From Bacillota bacterium (GTDB taxonomy: Bacteria > Bacillota > Bacilli > Bu12), in NCBI GenBank assembly GCA_014896485.1, contig JADBKH010000011.1, positions 1 to 47,711 of the forward strand: DNA of 47,711 bases, written 5' to 3'. This document shows positions 1 through 6,711 of this stretch, piece after piece. The notes beneath the pieces are model-generated. The model did not search any database, was not told where the DNA came from, and was given only the letters and a program-made list of their open reading frames with translations. The translations under genes were made by a program, and so were the position numbers. Each line of letters begins with the position of its first letter. Positions within the stretch are counted from its first letter, which is position 1.

Positions 1-1374
1 GGAGCGCTTCCCATTCGACCACCAATTCCTGGCATCGAGGCGTCCAATCTCTGGTTTCTGCGTACGGTTGATGATGCTGTGACGCTGCGGGCATTTTTAG
101 AAAGCCGCCATCCACAATACGCTGTCGTCATCGGAGCCGGGTTTATCGGGTTGGAAGTGGTCGAAGCGCTGCTGCGTCAGCATTTGTCTGTCACTTTGGT
201 CGAGATGGCACCGCAAGTCTTGCCTCCACTGGATGGCGAGATGGCTGCAGTGGTCGCCACCGCCTTGCGTAAGGAAGGTGTCGAGCTCGTGCTGGGTGAC
301 GGTATAGCTGCGTTTGAAGGCGAGCAAGAGGCGAACGGTGTGGTCTTGCAATCCGGTCGACGTATTCGCGGAGATCTGTTTGTCGCTGGATTAGGGGTAC
401 GCTCCAATGTGGCTCTGGCAAAAGAGGCCGGGTTGCGCCTGGGTTCCAAAGGCGGTATCTGGGTGGATGCGCAGATGCGCACAAGCGATCCTGAGATCTT
501 TGCTGCAGGAGATGCGGTGGAAGGGTTGGAACGAGTGACAGCGGAACCAGCACTTTTTGCCTTGGCTGGGCCGGCAAACAAGCAAGGTCGCATTGCAGGG
601 GAGAATGCAGCCGGGGGCAACTTGAACTATCATGGCGCACTCGGCACAGCGATCGTGCGCAGTGGATCGGTGGTCGCTGCAATAACTGGAATTTCGCAAC
701 GACGGGCGGAAACGATGGGCATCCCTTACCAGGTCAATTACATCGTCACTCCTCACCATGCCGCTTATTATCCAGGCGGCAAAGAAATACTGATCAAATT
801 GCTCTGGTCACCGAACGATGGGCGCGTGCTCGGTGCGCAGATAGTGGGTGGCAGCGGTGTGGATAAGCGCATCGATGTGCTTGCCACAGCCATTTGGAAT
901 GGCATGACCATCGATGGACTGGCCGATTTAGATCTGGCTTACGCGCCTCCGTTTTCGTCGGCAAAAGACCCGGTGATATTGGCAGGAATGGCTGCAAGCA
1001 ACCGTCAAAGGGGGTTTGTCGACGGCATCATTCCTGAAGAACTGGATACGTTGCTGACGGTAGCACATCGTCTGCAACTGGTCGACGTGCGTGATCCACA
1101 GGAGTTTCAGTCGGGCATCATTGCCGGCGCCATCAACCTCCCCTTAGATCAACTGCGCGAACAGCTGGAGCAGCTTGATCCCAACGCCGATACCGTCGTC
1201 TTTTGTCGAAGCGGCCAGCGGAGTTACCAGGCAGAACGCATTTTGGTGCAACACGGTTTTCGGCACGTTCGAAACTTGTCCGGGGGCTATCTGGCCTGGT
1301 CAGCTTACATTACCAGCAAATCCGATCGCGCGCCGCTGGCAAAGGCTTATTTGCAGGAGGAGTTCTTGCGTTAA
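1..1374 (+). CDS. CoA-disulfide reductase-like flavoprotein fused to rhodanese (5' partial)
   Basis: This is a pyridine nucleotide-disulfide oxidoreductase with a C-terminal rhodanese domain, the CoADR-Rhd architecture that reduces CoA or low-molecular-weight per/polysulfides and handles sulfane sulfur in the cytosol. The frame is open to the left edge: codons before the GTG at 79 read ALPIRPPIPGI, family-typical sequence, so the FAD-binding N-terminus and redox Cys lie outside the window. The visible part has the NAD-binding GAGFIG motif (about nt 136-153), the FAD motif AAGDA (about nt 502-516) and a dimerisation domain. It ends with a rhodanese domain whose active loop CRSGQRS has its Cys at nt 1204-1206. 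The neighbouring DUF302 and redox genes with CsoR/CstR-like operators fit a sulfur-stress role. Substrate specificity cannot be read without the N-terminus. Confidence 0.9.
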   Translation, partial: GALPIRPPIPGIEASNLWFLRTVDDAVTLRAFLESRHPQYAVVIGAGFIGLEVVEALLRQHLSVTLVEMAPQVLPPLDGEMAAVVATALRKEGVELVLGDGIAAFEGEQEANGVVLQSGRRIRGDLFVAGLGVRSNVALAKEAGLRLGSKGGIWVDAQMRTSDPEIFAAGDAVEGLERVTAEPALFALAGPANKQGRIAGENAAGGNLNYHGALGTAIVRSGSVVAAITGISQRRAETMGIPYQVNYIVTPHHAAYYPGGKEILIKLLWSPNDGRVLGAQIVGGSGVDKRIDVLATAIWNGMTIDGLADLDLAYAPPFSSAKDPVILAGMAASNRQRGFVDGIIPEELDTLLTVAHRLQLVDVRDPQEFQSGIIAGAINLPLDQLREQLEQLDPNADTVVFCRSGQRSYQAERILVQHGFRHVRNLSGGYLAWSAYITSKSDRAPLAKAYLQEEFLR

Positions 1375-1494
1375 ACAATCGCTCCTCCGCTGTGCAAAAA
1401 GAGACACTGGACCTGTTTAAAAGAACCAGTGCCCCCGTTGTTCGCGCAGAAACAACGCCCCGCAATCGGGTTCAGATGCCGCTATGCAAGTGGT

Positions 1495-1890
1495 CTACTT
1501 GGCTGCGTCTACGATCGCTTGGATGCGCTTTTCAACTTCTTGTGCCGTTTCATGAATGGAAGGCGCCTCAAAATGCGTGGCAATAACGGTCGGAAGCATG
1601 GCCGACAGAAATGTTTTCCCCTCTTCTTCATAGACCGCGATGGGGCAAGGCAGAAAGGTTCCGATCTCGGGATCGGCTGCCAGGACTTCACTTGCAAAGC
1701 GTGGGTTGCACACCTCTAGAAGGGTGTACGGCGAACGATCAAAGCCTTTGTTGGCTAAAATTTGCTGAATATCCAATTTGTTCAGTACACCGAAGCCTTG
1801 CGCTTTCGCGGCCTCTTCGATGGCTAGGACAGCCTCTTGAACGGGTTTTTCTGTCGAAACTTTGTAGTTGACGGAGGTTGTCGCAGACAA
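1495..1890 (-). CDS. DUF302 family protein
   Basis: This 131-aa cytosolic protein has no signal peptide and is a DUF302 protein by its overall pattern: N-terminal YKVSTEKPVQEA, then LEVCNPRFA and TFLPCPIAVYEE. Two Cys, about C61 and C82, sit in the two most conserved blocks and suggest thiol or sulfur chemistry, but the family's biochemistry is not established. I chose the TTG at 1890 because an AAGGAG site lies 8 nt upstream. The GTG at 1899 overlaps that site, so it is a poorer start. The gene runs opposite to the groES operon and its promoter carries one of two matching inverted repeats. DUF302 genes often sit beside rhodanese and sulfur-oxidation genes, and the gene next door here is a rhodanese fusion. 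Confidence 0.85.
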   Translation of the reverse strand: MSATTSVNYKVSTEKPVQEAVLAIEEAAKAQGFGVLNKLDIQQILANKGFDRSPYTLLEVCNPRFASEVLAADPEIGTFLPCPIAVYEEEGKTFLSAMLPTVIATHFEAPSIHETAQEVEKRIQAIVDAAK

Positions 1891-1927
1891 AGCGCTCACT
1901 CCTTCTGATGTTCTTCATGACATCCGC

Positions 1928-1955
1928 ATTATACCAGATGGGGTATTATGTACAA
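1928..1955 (-). promoter_or_regulatory. Promoter of the DUF302 gene
   Basis: On the minus strand a perfect -10 TATAAT (1933-1928) follows a weak -35 TTGTAC (1955-1950) with a 16-bp spacer. The inverted repeat at 1931-1946 fills most of the spacer and overlaps the -10, a position where a repressor would block polymerase. Confidence 0.65.
1931..1946. promoter_or_regulatory. CsoR/CstR-like operator 1
   Basis: ATACCAGATGGGGTAT is a 16-bp inverted repeat, ATACC-N6-GGTAT. It has the same length and ends as the repeat at 2022-2037. Operators of CsoR-family repressors (copper-sensing CsoR, persulfide-sensing CstR) have this TACC(C)...(G)GGTA form. The sulfur and thiol nature of the flanking genes favours the CstR type, but that assignment is inference. 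Confidence 0.6.
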
Positions 1956-1994
1956 TGGGGATGCGTGGGTAGCTCAATGCAGAGAGAAGGGTGC

Positions 1995-2023
1995 TTGCTC
2001 ACAGGAATCGAGGATGCTATAAT
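1995..2023 (+). promoter_or_regulatory. Promoter of the groES-grx-ccdA operon
   Basis: The -35-like TTGCTC (1995-2000) and a perfect TATAAT (2018-2023) are separated by 17 bp. Transcription would start near 2030, inside the second inverted repeat, leaving a leader of about 40 nt before the ATG at 2070. No HrcA CIRCE element is visible, unlike the usual groESL promoter. Confidence 0.65.
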
Positions 2024-2037
2024 ACCCACATGGGTAT
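2022..2037. promoter_or_regulatory. CsoR/CstR-like operator 2
   Basis: ATACCCACATGGGTAT is a near-perfect palindrome (ATACCC-ACAT-GGGTAT) overlapping the -10 and the likely start of transcription of the groES operon. It matches operator 1 in length and outer bases, so one repressor probably controls both divergent units. No repressor gene is in the window. It could lie upstream of position 1. Confidence 0.65.
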
Positions 2038-2069
2038 ATAGGGATGGATTTAGGAGGCTTGCCAAAGGC

Positions 2070-2345
2070 ATGCAAATCGAACCTTTGGACGATCGGGTGC
2101 TCGTTTTGCCGCAACAGCAAGAGGAAGTGCGCTCTCCTGGAGGGATTGTTGTCCCTCAGACAGCGCAGGAAGCACCACAGCGTGGCAAGATCGTAGCTGT
2201 GGGGAATGATGCGTCCTTACGTGAGCTGCTTCACGAGGGAGACGAGGTCCTCTATGCCAAGTTTGCCGGGCAAGAGGTGAAAATTGAGGGAGAAACCTAT
2301 CTGATCCTCAACCGTGGGGACGTATTGGCCATCATCAGAGCGTAA
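2070..2345 (+). CDS. groS: GroES-type co-chaperonin (10 kDa), without groEL
   Basis: The 91-aa product has the GroES fold signature: N-terminal IEPLDDRVLV, a mobile loop (about residues 17-32) containing SPGGIVVP, GKIVAVG, and C-terminal ILNRGDVLAII. The GGIV core of the mobile loop, which docks on GroEL, is intact. The frame is open upstream through the promoter, but the ATG at 2070 has a GGAGG site (2053-2057) and starts the homologous region. The next gene is a glutaredoxin, not groEL. A GroES alone in a thiol-redox operon is unusual. It may serve a GroEL encoded elsewhere or have a specialised, stress-linked role. Confidence 0.9.
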   Translation: MQIEPLDDRVLVLPQQQEEVRSPGGIVVPQTAQEAPQRGKIVAVGNDASLRELLHEGDEVLYAKFAGQEVKIEGETYLILNRGDVLAIIRA

Positions 2346-2360
2346 GGAGGAGGATCGACC

Positions 2361-2594
2361 ATGGTAGTTGTCTATACGACGCAGAGTTGTCCTTACTGCC
2401 GCATGACGAAGCGTTACCTGCAGGAGCATCGGATTCCTTTTCGTGAGGTCGATGTTGGGCGGGACCCGCAAGCTGCTGCTATGCTGGTTCGCAAGACTGG
2501 GCAAATGGGGGTGCCCGTGACAGAAGTAAACGGGCGTTATATTATCGGGTTTGATCGGGAGAAGCTCAACCGAGCCCTGGGGGTCGCAAGCTGA
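2361..2594 (+). CDS. Glutaredoxin / NrdH-like redoxin
   Basis: This 77-aa single-domain thioredoxin-fold protein has the dithiol motif CPYC (C10, C13), a cis-Pro block GVPV (P52) and a C-terminal GFDREKLNRAL helix. Such proteins reduce disulfides or persulfides in the cytosol. The ATG is preceded by GGAGGAGGA with good spacing and lies 15 nt after the groES stop, so the two are co-transcribed. Position in an operon with CcdA and a presumed sulfur-sensing operator suggests it works on protein or low-molecular-weight thiol persulfides, but that is inference. The short length fits the NrdH/Grx3-like class found in Gram-positive bacteria. Confidence 0.9.
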   Translation: MVVVYTTQSCPYCRMTKRYLQEHRIPFREVDVGRDPQAAAMLVRKTGQMGVPVTEVNGRYIIGFDREKLNRALGVAS

Positions 2595-2613
2595 TTCCGA
2601 TCGCAGGCAGAGT

Positions 2614-2642
2614 GTCCAGGCCCGTATGGACCTGGACCTTTT
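2614..2642 (+). terminator. Possible weak terminator or attenuator after grx
   Basis: GTCCAGG (2614-2620) pairs with CCTGGAC (2631-2637), with two extra C-G pairs inside and a GTAT tip. It is followed by CTTTT and a mixed tract. The T-tract is short, so it may only reduce transcription into ccdA. Confidence 0.4.
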
Positions 2643-2775
2643 CATCTTAAGCGAGATGTCCTTGCCATATGAGACACACCAGCGCTATGGTAATCGCTTG
2701 GTGGTGTTGGAAATCGACGCGGCCTCGACAGAACGCACCCTGGCCGCTGCACTCCACGATTTTGTCTGCCGATAG
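2626..2775 (+). CDS. Possible small ORF between grx and ccdA
   Basis: A 49-codon frame starts at an ATG inside the hairpin at 2614-2637 and ends at a TAG at 2773. An inner ATG at 2656 would give 39 codons. Neither start has a convincing ribosome binding site. The translation contains RLVVLEIDAASTERTLAAAL, which looks protein-like, but I recognise no family. It fills the gap between grx and ccdA and could be a small partner protein or nothing. Confidence 0.25.
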   Translation: MDLDLFILSEMSLPYETHQRYGNRLVVLEIDAASTERTLAAALHDFVCR

Positions 2776-2821
2776 AGAGAAAGCCATGATCTGGTCCTGA
2801 TCGTGCAGTAGGAGGTCCCGG

Positions 2822-3529
2822 ATGCCGAGCGTTTCTGTACTTGCAGCATTTCTTGCGGGCCTGGTCTCCTTCATCTCTCCCTGTGTATTACCCCTTGTTC
2901 CAACTTACATCACCTACCTGGGTGGCGGCTCTGCGGAGATCGTTGCGACAGAAGGGACTGCTTCGGCGCGCAAGACGCTCTATCTCAACAGTGTGCTGTT
3001 CATCGTCGGATTCTCCGTCATCTTTATTCTTCTTGGCCTTGCGGCAAGTGGCGTCGGTCAGTTGCTGCGCACCTATCATGGCGTGCTGGTTCGTGTTGCT
3101 GGAATCCTCATCATCGGTTTTGGCGTGTTGCAGCTTGCCTCGCTTCGTTATGCTTTTCTCAACCGTGAGTTTCGTTTACAGGTGCGGGAGCAGTCTGTCT
3201 CCTGGGTCACTTCCTTGCTGATCGGGATGGCCTTTGCGATTGGGTGGACTCCATGTATCGGACCCATCTTGGGTAGTATCTGGTTGTTGGCCAGTACCCA
3301 AGAGACCCTCTGGCAAGGTGCCGGTCTGTTGACGATCTATTCGGCAGGACTGGCTCTTCCCTTTTTGGCGGTCACTGTACTGCTTGGACGGTTTATGGGG
3401 TGGTTTCGCCGTTTTTCCCGTTACTTGCCCTGGATCACTGTCGCTTCCGGCATCTTGATGATTGTGCTGGGTATCATGGTGTTGAGTGGTACTTTCGCAC
3501 GCCTGGCCTCTTTGGTACCGGGGTTATGA
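2822..3529 (+). CDS. ccdA: CcdA-type thiol-disulfide transporter
   Basis: This 235-aa integral membrane protein has about six transmembrane helices and belongs to the CcdA/DsbD-beta family, which carries reducing equivalents from cytosolic thioredoxin to extracytoplasmic thiol proteins. The two essential Cys lie in SPCVLPLVP (C21) and GWTPCIGP (C145), in helices 1 and 4. The start is ATG 2822 behind a TAGGAGGT site. Length matches B. subtilis CcdA. The window shows no cytochrome c biogenesis genes (resB, resC). With glutaredoxin upstream it more likely supports envelope thiol or persulfide reduction in this regulon, which is inference. Confidence 0.92.
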   Translation: MPSVSVLAAFLAGLVSFISPCVLPLVPTYITYLGGGSAEIVATEGTASARKTLYLNSVLFIVGFSVIFILLGLAASGVGQLLRTYHGVLVRVAGILIIGFGVLQLASLRYAFLNREFRLQVREQSVSWVTSLLIGMAFAIGWTPCIGPILGSIWLLASTQETLWQGAGLLTIYSAGLALPFLAVTVLLGRFMGWFRRFSRYLPWITVASGILMIVLGIMVLSGTFARLASLVPGL

Positions 3530-3622
3530 GAACATATTTGTCATCTTCGGATGGCACCTTCCACCACCATCGGGTTTTGAGCAGTATGGTAAGTGGGGGA
3601 GTGAAACGAGGGGGAGCAGACG

Positions 3623-3874
3623 GTGGCGGTTTATCCAGGAGGTGGCGCACCCGGTTTGTGGATGATGGGTTGGTGCTCCATGTGGTTTGGATGGCTGCTG
3701 GTTACCATTGGGGTGATTGTCGGGATCATCTATTTTATCCGGTATTTGATCAGACATTTCCATACCGATCCGGCAGAGGAGCTGCTGCGCAAGCGCTATG
3801 CGCAAGGCGAGATCTCCGACGAGGAGTTTTCGCAGCGCTTGCAACGCCTAAAAGAAGCCAAGCAACGCAAATAG
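3623..3874 (+). CDS. Small membrane protein with SHOCT domain
   Basis: This 83-aa protein starts at a GTG behind GAGGGGGAG. It has one hydrophobic segment (about residues 13-42, Trp/Met-rich with LLVTIGVIVGIIYFI), then a cytosolic C-terminal SHOCT motif: DPAEELLRKRYAQGEIS followed by DEEFSQRLQRLKE. SHOCT segments are short C-terminal helical pairs found on many small membrane proteins, and no activity is known. It ends the operon and is followed by a strong terminator. Single-helix SHOCT proteins are common near copper or redox genes, consistent with the operators upstream. Confidence 0.8.
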   Translation: MAVYPGGGAPGLWMMGWCSMWFGWLLVTIGVIVGIIYFIRYLIRHFHTDPAEELLRKRYAQGEISDEEFSQRLQRLKEAKQRK

Positions 3875-3880
3875 TAGACA

Positions 3881-3906
3881 AAAACGCCCGGCGTAACGGG
3901 CGTTTT
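3881..3906. terminator. Bidirectional terminator
   Basis: AAAACGCCCG (3881-3890), loop GCGTAA, CGGGCGTTTT (3897-3906) form a 10-bp stem with A- and T-tracts on both sides. It can end the ccdA-SHOCT unit on the plus strand and the diiron-protein gene on the minus strand. Confidence 0.9.
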
Positions 3907-3923
3907 TGTGGATAGGCGTTTTC

Positions 3924-4682
3924 TTAGGCAGCTTTAACAATGCCGATGCGCTTGTTTTTCCGCTCCAGATCGTCTTCGATGGTACCGAAGAAAGCATCCG
4001 GATCGATGCCGAGCGTTTCGACGTCGTCTTTCATCCGCACATACATCTTCTTCATCATGTCTAGCAGATCATCACGCATGGCAAGCATACGTGGCGTCAG
4101 CTCGTCACCTTTCTTTTCGATCGCCTTGCCAAGTGTGTGGACAGAAAAGGCTTGATGACGTCCCTCATCGACCAGGATATGGGCCGCCAGATCCCCAGCC
4201 GGATGGCCGTCCAACGATTTCGCAATCCAGCCATAGAACTGTTTGGCCAAAATATCACAGATGAGAATCCCGTACAGCCACTCGCTTTTGTCTTGCACTT
4301 CGAGCAGACGATGGTGGAACTGGAACATCTCCGGAAAACGGTGCATGGGAATGGGATCGACCTTCATGGTGCGATAAAGGCGGTTGAGCGCTTCAAAATG
4401 CCTCGCTTCGTCTAAGCCCATCGTGGAAAGGTAAAGCTCTTCGGGTGCTTCCCCTTCCTGCAGGTACTGTGGGAGTACGGTCGCTACGCCTGACATTGCG
4501 ACTTGCTCACCCAAATAAACCGGCGTGATCAGGCGTCCCAACGCACGGGCCTCGATGCCGTCCAATCCCGACGGAGCATTCCAATCGATGACCGTCGCAG
4601 GCTGCCATTGCCCTGCGATGCCCTTGTTGTACAATTGCATCGTCTGCGGATCTGTGTTGAGATCCGGGTGCAATTTCATCAT
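3924..4682 (-). CDS. Ferritin-like diiron carboxylate oxidase/oxygenase (R2-like)
   Basis: This 252-aa soluble four-helix-bundle protein shows the complete diiron ligand set: E59 (in YLGEQ), E92 and H95 (DEARH), E134 (KSEWL), E173 and H176 (DEGRH), that is E, ExxH, E, ExxH. The QWQPATVIDW block near the N-terminus is typical of the ribonucleotide-reductase-R2-like oxidase group that also includes many hypothetical ferritin-like oxygenases. The substrate is unknown. The ATG at 4682 was chosen because GGGAGGGCG precedes it, and an upstream in-frame ATG at 4724 has no ribosome binding site. It has its own promoter and stands alone between a terminator and the alcohol dehydrogenase operon. Confidence 0.8.
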   Translation of the reverse strand: MMKLHPDLNTDPQTMQLYNKGIAGQWQPATVIDWNAPSGLDGIEARALGRLITPVYLGEQVAMSGVATVLPQYLQEGEAPEELYLSTMGLDEARHFEALNRLYRTMKVDPIPMHRFPEMFQFHHRLLEVQDKSEWLYGILICDILAKQFYGWIAKSLDGHPAGDLAAHILVDEGRHQAFSVHTLGKAIEKKGDELTPRMLAMRDDLLDMMKKMYVRMKDDVETLGIDPDAFFGTIEDDLERKNKRIGIVKAA

Positions 4683-4792
4683 GGTTTCGCCCTCCCACAT
4701 TCTTAAAACCTGGTACCAAATCATGCTTCTAGAATCTGCTATTTAAAAGAGACCATCACAATCCGTCCTTTGCCTTCCCGCATCCTTTTGGC

Positions 4793-4822
4793 ATTATACG
4801 GGATACTACCGAGAAGATTCAA
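4793..4822 (-). promoter_or_regulatory. Promoter of the diiron protein gene
   Basis: Minus strand: -35 TTGAAT (4822-4817), 18-bp spacer, perfect -10 TATAAT (4798-4793). The leader to the ATG at 4682 is about 105 nt. I see no clear riboswitch fold in it. Confidence 0.6.
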
Positions 4823-4836
4823 TGGCTCCGAACATT

Positions 4837-6033
4837 TTATGCAGGCGTTAGAACGACTTTGATCGCGCCGGAAGCACTGCGCTCCTGCATGGCTCGCAAA
4901 GCATGTGGATATTGGGGAAGTGCGTAACGGTGCGTGATGAGGGTACGCAGCTGTTCGATCATGGCCGTATTGTGAGAAAGCCGGTCTAGCACGATTTCGT
5001 GGGTGTGTGAGGCAAATCCTGGTTCCGGCCCATAGCCAACGCTGCCGGAAATGGTGATCTCTCGAGACCAGACACGGGTCATGTCACTATTGGTAAGCAT
5101 ACCGAGGGTACCGACCAGAATCAGCCTGCCCCCCTCTCGCGTAGCCTCAAGCGCTTCTTGAAAAGAAGATTCAGAACCGACACAATCAAAGACGGTATCG
5201 AATCCACCCACAGAGAAATGACTGTGTAGTAGACCCGTATAGGTCCGTGCTCCCCCTGCTTCCCGGGCAGCCTGTTGGGCGGTTTCATAGAGATGAACAG
5301 CTCCCAGCCGATCGGCTGCCTGGGCCTGAAACGGGTAGCGTGCGACCACACTGATTTCGCCTTGGGTTTTGGCCAGCTGCAGGGCGGCCAAGGTGAGCAG
5401 GCCGACAGAACCGGCTCCGATCACCAGGACCCGTTCACCGGGCATGGGTTGGTGACGCAATACAGCATGCATGCTGATGGACAGCGGCTCGGTGAACACC
5501 GCTTCTTCGCCCAGCACCTCTGGTACCACAAAGAGCTGGCTTTCATGAGCAACGATTTCCTCGGCAAAACCCCCCGGAAGATCGCGACAGAAACCGAGTA
5601 ACATAGCGGGGGAGAAAGCCCCTTCCGCCCAGTTTTGGCAAAGCCAGGGTTCGCCGCGTTGACAAGCGGGACAGGGCGGAAGATCGCGCACCAAGCAAGG
5701 CAAAAAGGGATCCACCACGACGCGGTCGCCGGGATGGATGCGCGCGACCCCTGCGCCCGTCTCGATCACTTCCCCCAAGATTTCATGGCCCATCACCGCT
5801 GGAAACGAGTTAAAGGGTGCCAAACTGGGGCTACTGGTCCCCTTCAATGCGCCCAGATCGGTACCACAGATGCCACAAGCCACGACGCGCAATCGCACCC
5901 AACCGTCGTTGGGCAACTTGGGTGTAGGGATCTCCTCCAGCTTAAGCTGTCGGGAGACCATTCGTTGCGAACCTCGGGTCGCGCGGACCAGTGCCATCTT
6001 GGGAAGAGAGAGATCGAAGACGAGGCCCTGCAT
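4837..6033 (-). CDS. Zinc-dependent medium-chain alcohol dehydrogenase
   Basis: This 398-aa NAD(P)-dependent zinc alcohol or polyol dehydrogenase of the MDR superfamily has catalytic-zinc residues C53 (in CGICGTD), H83-E84 (GHE) and E182 (TEP). Structural-zinc Cys are C113, C121, C124 and C132. The Rossmann motif is VIGAGSVG at about 204-211. The start ATG has AGGGGG 7 nt upstream. It is the last gene of a minus-strand operon, 21 nt after the CPBP gene, and is separate from the diiron gene downstream. The structural-zinc loop is longer than usual. The substrate is not predictable. The sorbitol/threonine dehydrogenase-like branch is the closest look. Confidence 0.85.
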   Translation of the reverse strand: MQGLVFDLSLPKMALVRATRGSQRMVSRQLKLEEIPTPKLPNDGWVRLRVVACGICGTDLGALKGTSSPSLAPFNSFPAVMGHEILGEVIETGAGVARIHPGDRVVVDPFLPCLVRDLPPCPACQRGEPWLCQNWAEGAFSPAMLLGFCRDLPGGFAEEIVAHESQLFVVPEVLGEEAVFTEPLSISMHAVLRHQPMPGERVLVIGAGSVGLLTLAALQLAKTQGEISVVARYPFQAQAADRLGAVHLYETAQQAAREAGGARTYTGLLHSHFSVGGFDTVFDCVGSESSFQEALEATREGGRLILVGTLGMLTNSDMTRVWSREITISGSVGYGPEPGFASHTHEIVLDRLSHNTAMIEQLRTLITHRYALPQYPHALRAMQERSASGAIKVVLTPA

Positions 6034-6054
6034 TGGCCAACCCCCTAGGTGGTA

Positions 6055-6711
6055 TCAGATAGGGAAAAGCGCCATGACAAACATGTCCCAAAGCGCGTGA
6101 GAGAAGAGGTTGGGCCACAGGCGTCCCAACCATCGATACATGAAGCCCCAGAAAAAGCCAGCGACCAGTGCTGCCAAGACCAGCATGATATTGCCAGAGA
6201 TGAGGTGAATCAGTCCGTAGACTGCATTGGTCACCACAAAACCGGTGTTTTTGCCCCACCGTGCTGACAGCGTAGTCTGCACCAATCCACGCCAGAAGAT
6301 CTCCTCTGAAGGTCCAATTACCAGCAGCAGCAAGGGGGCCAGTACAACGGGAGAAAGGTGGCTTTTTAGTCCGTAGATGTTGCCGACTTGTCCGTGTGCG
6401 TTTGGAATGAGGAAGGGCGCGATCCAGTTGCCAAGTTCAAAGACACCGTAGAGGAGTGCGGCGGAAACGATGCCCAAAGCAATGTCGCCAGGACGGATCG
6501 GCAGGTGCAAAAAGTGACCACGCAGCGCGAAGGCAATCGAGGAGAAACTGAGCTGCGCCAAGCTCATCAACAACCAGAAATTGAGGGGTTGCCAGGCGAA
6601 AATGACAAACCAGCAAAACAACGCCCAAACCAATGCCAACAGGGTCCATGGAACCAGGGCAGAGAGCGTTGAGCGCTGTCTGGGATCAAACATCTCTTTT
6701 GGTTGCAGCAT
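6055..6711 (-). CDS. CPBP-family intramembrane metalloprotease
   Basis: This 218-aa protein with about six to eight membrane helices is a CPBP (Abi, Rce1-like) glutamic intramembrane protease. Motif 1 is EEIFWRG (E136, E137, R141). The other conserved His are in YGLIHL (H169) and FSHALWD (H205). Members cleave prenylated or membrane substrates, or act in bacteriocin immunity and stress signalling. I set the start at ATG 6711, which overlaps the menA stop in a TGATG junction and has GGTGG upstream. A GTG at 6723 is possible. Coupling to a prenyltransferase gene is notable given the eukaryotic role of Rce1 on prenylated proteins, but no such link is shown here. Confidence 0.85.
   Translation of the reverse strand: MLQPKEMFDPRQRSTLSALVPWTLLALVWALFCWFVIFAWQPLNFWLLMSLAQLSFSSIAFALRGHFLHLPIRPGDIALGIVSAALLYGVFELGNWIAPFLIPNAHGQVGNIYGLKSHLSPVVLAPLLLLVIGPSEEIFWRGLVQTTLSARWGKNTGFVVTNAVYGLIHLISGNIMLVLAALVAGFFWGFMYRWLGRLWPNLFSHALWDMFVMALFPI

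Noticed and set aside
1405-1431. CACTGG/CCAGTG inverted repeat after the rhodanese fusion gene
   Set aside because: The stem is 6 bp with a 15-nt loop and no T-run, so it is not a convincing terminator.
1878-2069. 64-codon 5' extension of the groES frame
   Set aside because: It crosses both operators and the promoter and lacks GroES similarity. The ATG at 2070 has a ribosome binding site.
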